A DNA stretch of 64,000 nucleotides from Streptomyces orinoci (GCF_003121295.1 NZ_PHNC01000003.1:1-64000), one strand, 5' to 3'. Shown: positions 1 to 11,951, counted from the stretch's first letter. Made by a program: numbers and translations. The notes: generated by a model from the letters alone, not told the origin.

Positions 1-2934
<2,934 letters not shown>

Positions 2935-3004
2935 AGTTGCTCGCGTCCACTGTGTTGGTTCTGAAACCACGAACAACCAAAGTGCCGGTTGTCTGTTTCA
3001 TAGT

Positions 3005-3122
3005 GTTTCGGTGGTCATTGCGTTAGGGAAACGCCCGGTTACATTCCGAACCCGGAAGCTAAGCCTTTCAGCGCCGATGGTACTGCATGGGGGACCGTGT
3101 GGGAGAGTAGGACGCCGCCGAA
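3005..3122 (+). rRNA. 5S ribosomal RNA
   Basis: This is a complete 5S rRNA. The 5' GTTTCGG pairs with the 3' CCGAAC to form helix I, and the conserved internal block CCGAACCCGGAAGCTAAGCC is present. It lies about 70 bases after the 23S gene, the usual Streptomyces order 16S-23S-5S. The exact ends are uncertain by a few bases. Confidence 0.95.
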
Positions 3123-3132
3123 CAATCATTCA

Positions 3133-3171
3133 GTAGGCCCTGGTGGAAACCCAGTTTCCACCAGGGCCTAC
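3133..3171 (+). terminator. rRNA operon terminator hairpin
   Basis: A perfect 18-bp inverted repeat (3133-3150 and 3154-3171, arm GTAGGCCCTGGTGGAAAC) with a 3-base loop follows the 5S gene by about 10 bases. There is no U tract, which is normal for Streptomyces terminators. It marks the end of the rRNA operon. An ATG at 3143 lies inside this hairpin and is not a sensible start for the next gene. Confidence 0.9.
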
Positions 3172-3265
3172 TTGCGTTTACCGGCCCCTCCTTCATGGGC
3201 TGTGGAACGCTACGGGTAAGGTCGGATGGAATCAGCAGACCCCGTTTCCCACAGGAGGCCCCCGG

Positions 3266-3874
3266 GTGGAGGTCCAGGAGACGCGCGTTCAGACGGACCG
3301 TGTCCTCACCATCCCGAACATCCTCAGCATGGCGCGCCTGGTCGGTGTGCCCATCTTCCTGTGGCTCATTCTCTGGCCCAAGTTCGGCGGCCCCAACTGC
3401 GACCTCTGGGCGCTGCTGGTGCTCGCTCTCAGCGGCGTCAGCGACTACCTCGACGGAAAGCTGGCCCGGCGCTGGAATCAGATCAGCAGCCTCGGCCGGC
3501 TCCTGGACCCGGCGGCGGACCGGCTCTACGTTCTGTCCACTCTCGTCGGCCTCACCTGGCGGGAGATCCTTCCTCTTTGGCTGACCGCGGCTCTGCTGGC
3601 CCGGGAAGCGATGCTGCTGGTCATGGTGTGGATTCTGAGGCGCCATGGCTATCCGCCGCCTCAGGTGAACTTCCTGGGCAAGGCGGCGACTTTCAACTTG
3701 ATGTACGCCTTCCCCCTGCTGCTTCTCAGCGATAGGACGGGCTGGGTACACGAGGTGGCCGCGGTTTTCGGATGGGCGTTCGCCGGATGGGGTACAACCC
3801 TCTATTGGTGGGCAGGAATCCTCTATGTGGTTCAGGTCCGCCGACTGGTCAAGGCGGACGCCACCGCCGACTGA
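3266..3874 (+). CDS. CDP-alcohol phosphatidyltransferase, probable eukaryote-like cardiolipin synthase
   Basis: A 202-residue integral membrane enzyme of the CDP-alcohol phosphatidyltransferase family. The metal-binding signature D-x2-DG-x2-AR-x8-G-x3-D-x3-D is intact (SDYLDGKLARRW then GRLLDPAADR), and the rest is hydrophobic helices. The family moves a phosphatidyl group from a CDP-lipid onto an alcohol. In Streptomyces the homologue in this position next to the DUF881 genes is known as a cardiolipin synthase that uses phosphatidylglycerol; in mycobacteria it is called pgsA2. I chose the GTG at 3266 because AGGAGG at 3253-3258 sits at the right distance. Longer readings start inside the rRNA terminator. 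The exact acceptor is inferred from gene position. Confidence 0.87.
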   Translation: MEVQETRVQTDRVLTIPNILSMARLVGVPIFLWLILWPKFGGPNCDLWALLVLALSGVSDYLDGKLARRWNQISSLGRLLDPAADRLYVLSTLVGLTWREILPLWLTAALLAREAMLLVMVWILRRHGYPPPQVNFLGKAATFNLMYAFPLLLLSDRTGWVHEVAAVFGWAFAGWGTTLYWWAGILYVVQVRRLVKADATAD

Positions 3875-3987
3875 TCCCGCCGGGGCGCAGGTCCCTTTGG
3901 CGGACAACGGCTGCTCCGCGGACCGTGGGGCCGCCGGATGTTCTTCAGTCGGCATGACCGTCGTCTCGCAAGGAGGACGCTTCCGAC

Positions 3988-6483
3988 ATGAAGGCCGTCG
4001 TGATGGCCGGTGGCGAAGGCACTCGGCTTCGCCCCATGACCTCGAGCATGCCCAAGCCGCTACTACCGGTCGCCAACCGCCCGATCATGGAGCATGTGCT
4101 CCGGCTGCTGAAGCGGCACGGACTGCATGAGACCGTGGTGACCGTTCAGTTCCTGGCTTCCCTGGTGAAGAACTACTTCGGGGACGGCGAGGAGCTCGGC
4201 ATGGAGCTCACCTACGCCAACGAGGAAAAGCCACTCGGCACGGCGGGCAGCGTCAAGAATGCCGAAGAGGCGCTCCGGGACGACACCTTCCTGGTTATCT
4301 CGGGAGATGCCCTCACCGATTTCGACCTCACCGACCTGATCCGGTTCCACAAGGAAAAGCAGGCGATGGTCACCGTCTGCCTCACCCGGGTGCCCAACCC
4401 GCTGGAATTCGGCATCACGATCGTCGATGAGGGAGGCCGGGTCGAGCGCTTCCTGGAGAAGCCCACCTGGGGCCAGGTCTTCTCGGACACCGTCAACACC
4501 GGCATCTATGTGATGGAGCCCGAGGTCTTCGACTATGTGGCCGCCGATGTGCCGGTGGACTGGTCGGGAGACGTCTTCCCGCAGCTGATGAAGGAAGGCA
4601 AGCCCATCTACGGCTATGTCGCCGAGGGCTACTGGGAGGACGTCGGCACCCACGAGAGCTATGTCAAGGCCCAGGCCGACGTCCTGGAGCGCAAGGTCGA
4701 TGTGGAGATCGACGGGTTCGAGATCTCACCCGGTGTCTGGGTCGCCGAGGGCGCCGAGGTGCACCCCGACGCGGTGCTGCGCGGACCGCTCTACATCGGT
4801 GACTACGCCAAGGTCGAGGCCGGAGCGGAGCTGCGCGAGCACACCGTGGTCGGCTCCAATGTGGTGGTCAAGAGCGGTGCCTTCCTGCACAAGGCCGTCG
4901 TCCACGACAACGTCTATGTCGGCCAGCAGAGCAATCTGCGCGGCTGCGTCATCGGCAAGAACACCGACATCATGCGCGCCGCGCGCATCGAGGACGGGGC
5001 CGTCATCGGCGACGAGTGCCTGGTCGGCGAGGAATCGATTATCCAGGGCAATGTCCGGGTCTACCCCTTCAAGACCATCGAGGCCGGTGCCTTTGTCAAC
5101 ACCTCGGTCATCTGGGAGTCCCGGGGCCAGGCCCATCTCTTCGGTGCCCGCGGAGTGTCCGGCATCCTCAATGTGGAGATCACCCCCGAGCTGGCGGTGC
5201 GGCTGGCGGGTGCGTATGCCACCACTCTCAAGAAGGGCGCCACCGTCACCACGGCGCGCGACCACTCCCGTGGCGCCCGGGCGCTCAAGCGGGCCGTGAT
5301 CTCGGCGCTCCAGGCCAGTGCGATCGAGGTCCGCGATCTGGAGAACGTACCGCTGCCGGTGGCCAGACAGCAGACCGCACGCGGCAGCGCCGGCGGCATC
5401 ATGATCCGTACCACCCCCGGCGTGCCCGACTCGGTGGACATCATGTTCCTCGACGAGCGCGGTGCCGACCTCTCCCAGGCCGGACAGCGCAAGCTCGACC
5501 GCGTCTACGCCCGTCAGGAATACCGGCGGGCCTTCCCGGGCGAGATCGGCGACCTGTCCTTCCCGTCCAGCATCTACGACACCTATGCCGGCGGCCTGCT
5601 GCGGTCCGTGGACACCAGTGGGGTGGCCGAGGCCGGCCTGAAGGTGGTGGTGGACACGGCCAACGGAAGCGCCGGCCTGGTGCTGCCCAGCCTGCTCGGC
5701 CGGCTGGGCGTGGACGCCCTGACCATCAACTCAGGGTTGGACGAGGCCCGTCCCACCGAGACGGCCGAGTCCCGGCGGTCCGGCCTGGTGCGGCTGGGCG
5801 AGATCGTCTCCTCGGCCCGGGCCGCCTTCGGAGTGCGCTTCGACCCGGTGGGCGAGCGGATCTCGCTGGTGGACGAGCGGGGGCGGATCGTCGAGGACGA
5901 CCGGGCCCTGCTGGTGCTGCTGGACCTGGTGGCGGCGGAGCGGCGCAGCGGCCGGGTGGCGCTGCCGGTGACCACCACCCGTATCGCCGAGCAGGTGGCC
6001 GCGTACCACGGTACCCAGGTGGAGTGGACCACCACCTCGCCCGATGACCTGACCCGGGTGGGCCGGGCGGACACCACCATCTTCGGCGGTGACGGGCGTG
6101 GCGGCTTTATCGTCCCGGAGTTCAGCAGTGTCTTCGACGGTACGGCGGCCTTTGTCCGGCTGGTCGGCCTGGTGGCCCGGACCCAGCTCACGCTCAGTCA
6201 GATCGACGCCAGGATTCCGCGGGCTCATGTGCTGCGCCGTGATCTGGCGACGCCATGGGCGGTCAAGGGCCTGGTGATGCGCCAGGTGGTCGAGGCGGCC
6301 GGTGACCGCTCGGTGGACACCACCGACGGTGTCCGGGTGGTGGAGGCCGACGGACGCTGGGTGATGGTGCTGCCGGACCCGGCCGAGGCGGTGACCCATC
6401 TATGGGCGGAGGGGCCGGACGACGCCTCCGCGCAGGCGCTGCTGGACGAGTGGTCCGCGGTGGTGGACGGCGCCGGACGCTGA
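3988..6483 (+). CDS. Mannose-1-phosphate guanylyltransferase-like protein fused to a degenerate phosphomannomutase-like domain
   Basis: An 831-residue protein with a good ribosome site (AAGGAGGAC, 10 bases upstream). Residues 1-230 are a nucleotidyltransferase with the signature GGEGTRLRP and the lysine in MPKPLLP. Residues about 245-370 are left-handed hexapeptide repeats. Residues about 380-820 have a phosphoglucomutase/phosphomannomutase fold. In that last part the catalytic motifs are lost: the phosphoserine loop TASHNP is replaced by RTTPGVP near 473, the metal loop DGDADR by FDPVGERI near 617, and the sugar-binding GEXSGH by GGDGRGGF near 699. The first half should make an NDP-sugar, and the second half is probably structural or regulatory. 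The gene follows the phospholipid synthase by 113 bp and is likely co-transcribed with it. The nucleotide (GTP or another) cannot be read from sequence. Confidence 0.88.
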   Translation: MKAVVMAGGEGTRLRPMTSSMPKPLLPVANRPIMEHVLRLLKRHGLHETVVTVQFLASLVKNYFGDGEELGMELTYANEEKPLGTAGSVKNAEEALRDDTFLVISGDALTDFDLTDLIRFHKEKQAMVTVCLTRVPNPLEFGITIVDEGGRVERFLEKPTWGQVFSDTVNTGIYVMEPEVFDYVAADVPVDWSGDVFPQLMKEGKPIYGYVAEGYWEDVGTHESYVKAQADVLERKVDVEIDGFEISPGVWVAEGAEVHPDAVLRGPLYIGDYAKVEAGAELREHTVVGSNVVVKSGAFLHKAVVHDNVYVGQQSNLRGCVIGKNTDIMRAARIEDGAVIGDECLVGEESIIQGNVRVYPFKTIEAGAFVNTSVIWESRGQAHLFGARGVSGILNVEITPELAVRLAGAYATTLKKGATVTTARDHSRGARALKRAVISALQASAIEVRDLENVPLPVARQQTARGSAGGIMIRTTPGVPDSVDIMFLDERGADLSQAGQRKLDRVYARQEYRRAFPGEIGDLSFPSSIYDTYAGGLLRSVDTSGVAEAGLKVVVDTANGSAGLVLPSLLGRLGVDALTINSGLDEARPTETAESRRSGLVRLGEIVSSARAAFGVRFDPVGERISLVDERGRIVEDDRALLVLLDLVAAERRSGRVALPVTTTRIAEQVAAYHGTQVEWTTTSPDDLTRVGRADTTIFGGDGRGGFIVPEFSSVFDGTAAFVRLVGLVARTQLTLSQIDARIPRAHVLRRDLATPWAVKGLVMRQVVEAAGDRSVDTTDGVRVVEADGRWVMVLPDPAEAVTHLWAEGPDDASAQALLDEWSAVVDGAGR

Positions 6484-6588
6484 TCCCGGGCGAGGCCGAG
6501 CCATGGCCCCGCCGGTTTGCCGGTTACGATCCGGCACGCCGGTGGGGCCATTGGGATACATCGCTCCCGACGTGCGACGATGTGCGAC

Positions 6589-7485
6589 ATGCCGCAGCAG
6601 CCCCCCGTTCGGAGGACACCAGCTCCGCCGTCCCGTCCCGATGCCTCCATGTCGCTGCTGACCAATGTGATGGATCACAGCCTGGACGACGGCTATGCGG
6701 AGGCGGCGGCCAGACGGACGGCCGGCGGCAAGGGCCTGCCGGGCAAGCTACGGGCCAAGCTGGGGCTGGCCGCGGCGCTGCTGCTGGCCGCACTGGTGGT
6801 GACCCTGGGAGCCGCCCAGGCGCGGATATCGGCGCCGACGCTCGCCAAGGAGCGCCAGCAGCTGATCAACCGTATCGAGAGCGAGACCTCGACGGCCGAC
6901 TCGCTGCAGAAGAATGTGGACGGGCTGCGTGACTCGGTCAGCGCCACCCAGCGTGAGGCGCTGCACAAACGCGGCGGTGACAAGGCGGAGTTGGTCTCGC
7001 TGCTGGCCGGGGCCACCGCGGTGCACGGACCGGGCCTGAAGGTGGTGGTCGATGACGCCAAGCAGGCCAGGACCAGCGGCGGCGGCCCCCGGGAGAGCAG
7101 CGGCTTCTCCGACACCGGCCGGGTACGGGACCGGGATATGCAGCGGGTGGTCAACGGGCTGTGGCAGTCGGGGGCGGAAGCGATCTCCATCAACGGCCAG
7201 CGCCTGACCGCGCTTTCGGCCATCCGGGCCGCCGGGGACGCCATACTGGTTGACAACAGGCCGCTGGTGCCCCCGTATACGGTGCTGGCGGTCGGGAACG
7301 GCAAGCGGATGAACACCACATTCCAGGACAGTGCGGACGGTCAGTACCTGCATGTGCTGGAGCAGAACTACGGGGTCCGGGCGGCCATTTCCGTCGAGGA
7401 CGACATCCGGCTGCCGGCCGCGCCGAGTCTGATTGTGCGTACCGCGCGGGCACAGCAGGGCAACACAGGGAAGGGCACATCGTGA
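6589..7485 (+). CDS. DUF881 family membrane-anchored protein
   Basis: About 298 residues: a basic, Pro-rich cytoplasmic start, one transmembrane helix (about residues 64-84, rich in Ala and Leu), a coiled-coil stretch, then the DUF881 domain with the typical WQSGAEAISINGQR segment. Function is unknown. The family occurs in pairs flanking a DUF1290 protein in actinobacteria and firmicutes, and is inferred to act at the cell envelope. The start is uncertain: ATG at 6589 or 6580 lack a strong ribosome site, and a start at 6652 (MSLLTNV) is possible. The 3' end overlaps the next gene by a GTGA. Confidence 0.85.
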   Translation: MPQQPPVRRTPAPPSRPDASMSLLTNVMDHSLDDGYAEAAARRTAGGKGLPGKLRAKLGLAAALLLAALVVTLGAAQARISAPTLAKERQQLINRIESETSTADSLQKNVDGLRDSVSATQREALHKRGGDKAELVSLLAGATAVHGPGLKVVVDDAKQARTSGGGPRESSGFSDTGRVRDRDMQRVVNGLWQSGAEAISINGQRLTALSAIRAAGDAILVDNRPLVPPYTVLAVGNGKRMNTTFQDSADGQYLHVLEQNYGVRAAISVEDDIRLPAAPSLIVRTARAQQGNTGKGTS

Positions 7486-7814
7486 TCGCCGTTTTGGGCC
7501 TCATCGTGGGAGTCGTGGTCGGGCTGGTGGTCCGTCCCGTGGTGCCGACGGCGGTTGAGCCCTATCTGCCGATCGCCGTGGTGGCGGCACTGGACGCGGT
7601 GTTCGGCGGCCTGCGGGCGATGCTGGACGGGATCTTCGACGACAAGGTCTTTGTGGTGTCCTTCCTGTCGAACGTGGTGGTTGCCGCGCTGATCGTCTTC
7701 CTGGGCGACAAGCTGGGGGTGGGCGCTCAGCTGTCCACCGGTGTGGTGGTCGTGCTGGGCATCCGGATCTTCTCCAACGCCGCCGCCATCCGGCGGCATG
7801 TCTTCCGGGCGTGA
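7482..7814 (+). CDS. DUF1290 (small basic protein, Sbp) membrane protein
   Basis: A 110-residue membrane protein with three hydrophobic segments (about 1-30, 60-80 and 85-100) and the family pattern of acidic residues around LDAVFGGLRA and FDDKVF. It begins at GTG in the GTGA that overlaps the upstream stop, so it is translationally coupled to both DUF881 neighbours. DUF1290 proteins are always found in this arrangement but have no established function. A role with the DUF881 proteins in the membrane is inferred from context only. Confidence 0.88.
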   Translation: MIAVLGLIVGVVVGLVVRPVVPTAVEPYLPIAVVAALDAVFGGLRAMLDGIFDDKVFVVSFLSNVVVAALIVFLGDKLGVGAQLSTGVVVVLGIRIFSNAAAIRRHVFRA

Positions 7815-7819
7815 GGCCG

Positions 7820-8767
7820 ATGAGCAACGACGACACTCCCGAGAAGCCCGCCGGTCAGCAGCCGGGCGAGGAGGGTGAGCGGCCGGCCGGGCGCCCCGGG
7901 CCGTCCGGAGAACCGGCCGCGCGGCCGGAGCCATCACCTGAGCGCGAGCCGGAGCCCAAAGCTGAGCCGGAACCCGAACCTGAGCCCGAGCCGCGCTCCG
8001 CGCCGGAGGGCCGAGGGCCGGAGGAGCCTCCCGCCGGTCCCACTGAACTGACGGGCCGTCAGCGGCTGATGAAGGGCCTCTGGCCGCCCCGGCTGACCCG
8101 GGCGCAGCTCACCGTGGCGCTGCTGCTGTGCGTACTCGGCCTGGGCCTGGCCATCCAGGTCCGTACCACCAGCGAGAGCAGCGCACTGCGCGGGGCGCGC
8201 CAGGAGGATTTGGTGCGGATCCTCGATGAACTGGACAACCGCACAAAGCGTCTTGAGGACGAGAAGCGGAAGCTGGAGAGCCAGCGGACCGAGTTGGAGA
8301 GCAGTTCCAATCAGGCCGCCGAGGCACGCAAGCAGACCGCGCAGAAGGAACAGCAGCTCGGGGTGCTCGCCGGAACGGTGGCCGCCCAGGGGCCCGGCAT
8401 CATTCTCACGGTGAGCGACGGAAAGGGGGCGGTCGAGCCCGACATGCTGCTGGACGCCATCCAGGAGCTCAGGGCTGCGGGGGCCGAGGCGATCCAGATC
8501 AATGACATCCGGGTGGTCGCCAACACCTACTTTTCGGGAGGGGCGGGGAACGTGCAGATCGACGGCAAACAGGTCTCCCAGCCTTATAAGTTCAAGGTCA
8601 TCGGCAGGCCGCAGGACCTGGAGCCGGCGCTCAACATCCCCGGCGGAGTGGTGCAGACTCTGCAGAAGGAACAGGCCGGAGTGAACATCGAGCGGTCTGA
8701 GAAGATCGTTGTTGACGCCTTGCGCCCGGCGAAGCGGCCTGACTACGCTCGGTCGTCATCGCAGTGA
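7820..8767 (+). CDS. Second DUF881 family protein with acidic Pro-Glu rich N terminus
   Basis: About 315 residues. Residues 1-75 are low-complexity and carry repeated PEPE units. A transmembrane helix follows (about 97-115, LTVALLLCVLGLGLAIQV), then a clear coiled coil (RLEDEKRKLESQ region) and the DUF881 domain with the AAGAEAIQINDIRV motif and a C-terminal tail. It differs from the first DUF881 protein mainly in the long charged N terminus. A GTG at 7811 overlapping the preceding stop is an alternative start; I preferred ATG at 7820. The three genes from 6589 form one coupled unit. Confidence 0.86.
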   Translation: MSNDDTPEKPAGQQPGEEGERPAGRPGPSGEPAARPEPSPEREPEPKAEPEPEPEPEPRSAPEGRGPEEPPAGPTELTGRQRLMKGLWPPRLTRAQLTVALLLCVLGLGLAIQVRTTSESSALRGARQEDLVRILDELDNRTKRLEDEKRKLESQRTELESSSNQAAEARKQTAQKEQQLGVLAGTVAAQGPGIILTVSDGKGAVEPDMLLDAIQELRAAGAEAIQINDIRVVANTYFSGGAGNVQIDGKQVSQPYKFKVIGRPQDLEPALNIPGGVVQTLQKEQAGVNIERSEKIVVDALRPAKRPDYARSSSQ

Positions 8768-8844
8768 GACGGGGTACGCAGGGGCTCTGCGGGGAGGGGC
8801 GGCGAGTTGCGGGGGGTCGGCGCACCAAGTTGGGGGTGCGTGAT

Positions 8845-8871
8845 GGAAACTGTCTGTTGGCCATGGACGTT
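8845..8871 (+). promoter_or_regulatory. Possible ECF-sigma type promoter upstream of the FHA gene
   Basis: GGAAAC (8845-8850) is followed after 18 bases by GTT (8869-8871), which resembles the GGAA...GTT spacing of SigR/SigE-type promoters. It lies 87 bases before the FHA gene in a 190-bp gap. This is a weak, short-motif match. Confidence 0.25.
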
Positions 8872-8957
8872 GTAGGGATGTCCAGGTCGGACGGTGTGTG
8901 CATCGAGGGTTTGTCCTGCCCCACGGGCGGGTCTGTTTCGGTCAAGGGGAATCGCCC

Positions 8958-9713
8958 GTGAAGTTGTTTGCGAAGTTGTTCGGCAAGAGCGCACGCCAGA
9001 GCGGCGGCGGTTCCGCCCGCCACCGGGCCGCGCACCCGGAGGGGGAGGAGAGGGGCCAGGAGGGCCGCCCCCTGTTCCGGGATCAGAGTGAGGGCGGTCA
9101 GAGCTTCCCGGCCGACCCCGCGGCACCGGGCCGCATAGGCGTCGGGACACCACCGACCGCTAACTCGGGCGGAGGGGCTGCCGTGCAGGTGTGTACCAGG
9201 TGTGGCCATCAGAACGGTCAGAGCAGCCGCTTCTGCTCCAACTGCGGTGCTCCGCTGCGGGCGGGTGCCGTCGCCGAGCGGGCTTCGGAGACGACCTCCA
9301 CCATCTCCATCTCCGGCCTTGAGGCCTATGACTCGGAGACCACCGGCCAGACGGCGATTCCCGCCCTGTCGCCGGAGGCGCAGGCGGCCGTCGAGGCGCT
9401 GCCGCAGGGTTCGGCCCTGCTGGTAGTGCGCCGCGGACCCAACTCCGGCAGCCGTTTCCTGCTGGACAGCGAGGTGACCACGGCGGGCCGGCATCCGCAG
9501 AGTGACATCTTCCTGGACGACGTCACCGTCTCCCGGCGGCATGTGGAGTTCCGCCGGAACCACGACGGTGGCTTCACCGTCACCGATGTGGGCAGCCTCA
9601 ACGGCACCTATGTCAACCGGGAGCAAATCGACTCGGTGGTGCTCTCCAACGGTGACGAGGTGCAGATCGGCAAGTACCGGCTGGTCTTCTTCGGCAGCCA
9701 GCGGGGCTACTGA
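8958..9713 (+). CDS. FHA-domain protein with zinc ribbon (GarA/OdhI-like)
   Basis: A 251-residue protein starting at GTG 8958 with AAGGGGA upstream. Residues 1-75 are basic and polar. A double CxxC zinc ribbon follows (CTRCGHQN then CSNCGAPL). Next comes a Thr/Ser cluster (SETTSTISIS) resembling the phosphorylated ETTS motif of mycobacterial GarA, then the FHA fold (GRHPQSDIFL, SRRHVEF, LNGTYVN). GarA and OdhI switch 2-oxoglutarate metabolism when phosphorylated by Ser/Thr kinases. The position between DUF881 and MerR genes matches garA in mycobacteria. The zinc ribbon and the long N terminus are not part of classical GarA, so the same role is only inferred. Confidence 0.88.
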   Translation: MKLFAKLFGKSARQSGGGSARHRAAHPEGEERGQEGRPLFRDQSEGGQSFPADPAAPGRIGVGTPPTANSGGGAAVQVCTRCGHQNGQSSRFCSNCGAPLRAGAVAERASETTSTISISGLEAYDSETTGQTAIPALSPEAQAAVEALPQGSALLVVRRGPNSGSRFLLDSEVTTAGRHPQSDIFLDDVTVSRRHVEFRRNHDGGFTVTDVGSLNGTYVNREQIDSVVLSNGDEVQIGKYRLVFFGSQRGY

Positions 9714-9755
9714 CCCTCTCCCGGACTCCGTCAGCGGGGGACCCAAGGAAGGCCC

Positions 9756-10517
9756 ATGCTTCACACACCGTCGGGCGGCACCGGATCCTCCGGTGCCGCC
9801 GGTACGGAAGGCCGGCTGGTCAGCATCGGCACGGTGCTGAATCTGCTGCGCGAGGAGTTCCCCGAGGTCACCATCTCCAAGATCCGCTTCCTGGAGGCGG
9901 AGGGTTTGGTGGAGCCGCAGCGCACGCCGTCCGGCTACCGCAAGTTCAGTACGGCGGATGTCGAGCGGCTGGCCCAGGTGCTGAGGATGCAGCGCGACCA
10001 CTATCTGCCGCTGAAGGTCATCCGGGAGCATCTGGACGCCCTGGCCAGAGGAGAGCGGGTGCAGCTGCCCGCTCCGGGCCAGCCCAGGGACGTACTGGAC
10101 TTGCCGGAGACCCAGGTTCCGGGAGCACCGGAGCCGGAGACTTCCGGGGCTGCCCGCACGGACCGGGAGGAGCTGCTGGCCACCACCGGGGTGACCGAGG
10201 GCGAACTGGCGGAGTGGGAGTCCTACGGCCTGGTCACCGCCCACCCGGACGGCGGATTCGACGCCGATTCGGTGGCCGTGGCCAGGCTGGTCGCCGACCT
10301 CGGCCGCTTCGGCCTGGAGCCCAGGCATCTCAGGGCCATAAAGGCGGCGGCGGAGCGCGAGGCAGCGCTGATCGAACAGGTGGTGGCCCCGCTGCGCCGC
10401 CACCGGAATCCGCAGACCAGGGCCCATGCCGAGGCCACCGCCCGGGAGCTGGCCGCGCTGTCGGTGCGGCTGCACGCGGCCCTGGTCCAGTCGGCGCTGC
10501 GCATCCGCGGCCAGTGA
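9756..10517 (+). CDS. MerR-family regulator (FtsR/Rv1828-like)
   Basis: A 253-residue protein. Residues 25-95 are a MerR winged helix-turn-helix (SIGTVLNLLREEFPEVTISK, then SGYRKFS). It continues into a second helical half containing LLATTGVTEGELAEWESYG and a C-terminal alpha domain (RHLRAIKAAAEREAALIEQV). This two-half layout matches the mycobacterial Rv1828 and corynebacterial FtsR regulators that sit next to garA. Family members bind DNA as dimers without metal ligands, and no metal-binding Cys pair is seen here. ATG 9756 is preceded by AAGGAAGG. Likely transcribed with the FHA gene (42-bp gap). Confidence 0.88.
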   Translation: MLHTPSGGTGSSGAAGTEGRLVSIGTVLNLLREEFPEVTISKIRFLEAEGLVEPQRTPSGYRKFSTADVERLAQVLRMQRDHYLPLKVIREHLDALARGERVQLPAPGQPRDVLDLPETQVPGAPEPETSGAARTDREELLATTGVTEGELAEWESYGLVTAHPDGGFDADSVAVARLVADLGRFGLEPRHLRAIKAAAEREAALIEQVVAPLRRHRNPQTRAHAEATARELAALSVRLHAALVQSALRIRGQ

Positions 10518-10568
10518 CAGGGGCGGCCCGACTACCCAAACCTGCCGAGCACGGCCTAGGGTTGCTGT

Positions 10569-11042
10569 GTGAACGAGCTCGATGTCGTGGGTGTCCGGGT
10601 GGAGATGCCCTCCAACCAGCCGATCGTGCTCCTGCGCGAGGTCGGAGGCGACCGTTACCTGCCGATCTGGATCGGACCGGGTGAGGCGACGGCCATCGCC
10701 TTCGCACAGCAGGGCATGGCTCCGGCCAGGCCGCTGACCCATGACCTTTTCAAGGATGTGCTGGAGGCGGTGGGTCAGCAGCTCGCCGAGGTCCGCATCA
10801 CCGACCTGCGGGAGGGCGTGTTCTACGCGGAGCTCGTCTTCGCCAGCGGGGTGGAGGTCAGCGCCAGGCCGTCCGACGCCATAGCGCTGGCGCTGCGCAC
10901 CGGAACGCCCATCTACGGCAGCGACGGGGTGCTGGACGACGCGGGTATCGCCATCCCCGACGAGCAGGAGGACGAGGTCGAGAAGTTCCGGGAGTTCCTG
11001 GACCAGATCTCGCCCGAGGACTTCGGCACCAGCAACCAGTGA
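10569..11042 (+). CDS. Bifunctional nuclease family protein (DUF151)
   Basis: A 157-residue protein of the bifunctional nuclease family. It shows the hallmark LPIWIGPGEATAIA, the TRPLTHDL-like segment RPLTHDLF, and ARPSDAIALALR near 105. Some family members cleave DNA and RNA in vitro, but the cellular role is unknown. It starts at GTG 10569, 51 bp after the MerR gene, and ends with an acidic tail. The gene is conserved in this exact place in actinobacteria. Confidence 0.9.
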   Translation: MNELDVVGVRVEMPSNQPIVLLREVGGDRYLPIWIGPGEATAIAFAQQGMAPARPLTHDLFKDVLEAVGQQLAEVRITDLREGVFYAELVFASGVEVSARPSDAIALALRTGTPIYGSDGVLDDAGIAIPDEQEDEVEKFREFLDQISPEDFGTSNQ

Positions 11043-11123
11043 GGCACGCGCCGAAACGGTCCGGCGCATTCGAGTAGCCTTTCCCGCTGCGGAGATACGT
11101 AAAACCACTCTCTGGGTGATTAT

Positions 11124-11179
11124 CACTCGGCGTGCCGAGTGTGGCGATCGTTGACGCACCCCGAGCGACTGCCTACCGT
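11124..11179 (+). promoter_or_regulatory. Promoter with adjacent perfect palindrome, upstream of the second MerR gene
   Basis: A perfect palindrome CACTCGGC-GT-GCCGAGTG lies at 11124-11141. Ten bases downstream is a good housekeeping-type promoter: TTGACG at 11151-11156, a 17-base spacer, then TACCGT at 11174-11179, 30 bases before the gene start at 11210. The palindrome is a plausible operator for the MerR-type product, although MerR sites normally lie between the -35 and -10 boxes. Confidence 0.6.
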
Positions 11180-11209
11180 CGAGAAGGCAGGTCAAGGACG
11201 GAGGTCGGC

Positions 11210-11896
11210 GTGAGAAGCACGGGCGACGGTACAGCGGTCGGCAGTCCGTATCCGCTGCATGGGGGAACGGTCGAACCGGTGACCCTCCCGCAGAGCCTGA
11301 ACGGCATGGGTGGCACCCCCGTCCCCGCCGCGGCGGCGGTCACCGCCCCGCGCGGGCACGACTCCAGCACGGCTTCCGGCGCCGACAAGGCGGCCGGCGG
11401 CAGCGAGAACATCGGATACCGCGGCCCGACCGCCTGCGCGGCGGCCGGAATCACCTACCGGCAGCTGGATTACTGGGCGCGCACCGGCCTGGTGGAGCCC
11501 AGTGTGCGGCCCGCCTATGGCTCGGGCAGCCAGCGGCTGTACAGCTTCCGCGATGTGGTGGTCCTCAAGATCGTCAAGCGGCTGCTGGACACCGGGGTGT
11601 CCCTGCAGAACATCCGCACCGCGGTGCAGCATCTGCGCGCCCGGGGCATGGCCGATCTGGCGCAGATGACGCTGATGAGCGATGGCGCCACGGTCTATGA
11701 ATGCGTCTCGCCCGACGATGTGGTCGGCCTGCTGCAAGGCGGCCAGGGCGTCTTCGGGATCGCCGTCGGTGTGGTGTGGCGGGATGTGGAAAGCGCCCTG
11801 TCACAGCTGCACGGCGAGCGGGTGGACACCGGTGAGACCCTGATCGGCCACAACCCGGCCGACGAACTGGCCCGGCGCCGCAACCGCGCCGGCTGA
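11210..11896 (+). CDS. MerR-family regulator (Rv1830-like)
   Basis: A 228-residue regulator. The first 65 residues are disordered and Ala/Gly/Thr-rich. A MerR helix-turn-helix follows (YRGPTACAAAGITYRQLDYW, then GSGSQRLYSFRDVVVLKIV). The C-terminal part (about 140-210) has no visible metal ligands. GTG 11210 has an excellent ribosome site, AGGACGGAGG. Upstream in-frame starts would place the promoter inside the gene. The homologue in mycobacteria stands in the same place. It has its own promoter and palindrome, so autoregulation is plausible. Confidence 0.87.
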   Translation: MRSTGDGTAVGSPYPLHGGTVEPVTLPQSLNGMGGTPVPAAAAVTAPRGHDSSTASGADKAAGGSENIGYRGPTACAAAGITYRQLDYWARTGLVEPSVRPAYGSGSQRLYSFRDVVVLKIVKRLLDTGVSLQNIRTAVQHLRARGMADLAQMTLMSDGATVYECVSPDDVVGLLQGGQGVFGIAVGVVWRDVESALSQLHGERVDTGETLIGHNPADELARRRNRAG

Positions 11897-11951
11897 CCGT
11901 CCCGTTCGCGCGACTGCGCGATTGTCAGTGGTATGCGGCAGCATCGATCTT

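Noticed and set aside
3143..3265. Longer start for the phosphatidyltransferase at ATG 3143
   Set aside because: The ATG is inside the rRNA terminator hairpin; GTG 3266 has a proper AGGAGG and matches where the family sequence begins.
8631..11195. An 854-residue open frame on the minus strand
   Set aside because: It is antisense to four conserved genes and arises from the extreme third-position GC of the coding strand.
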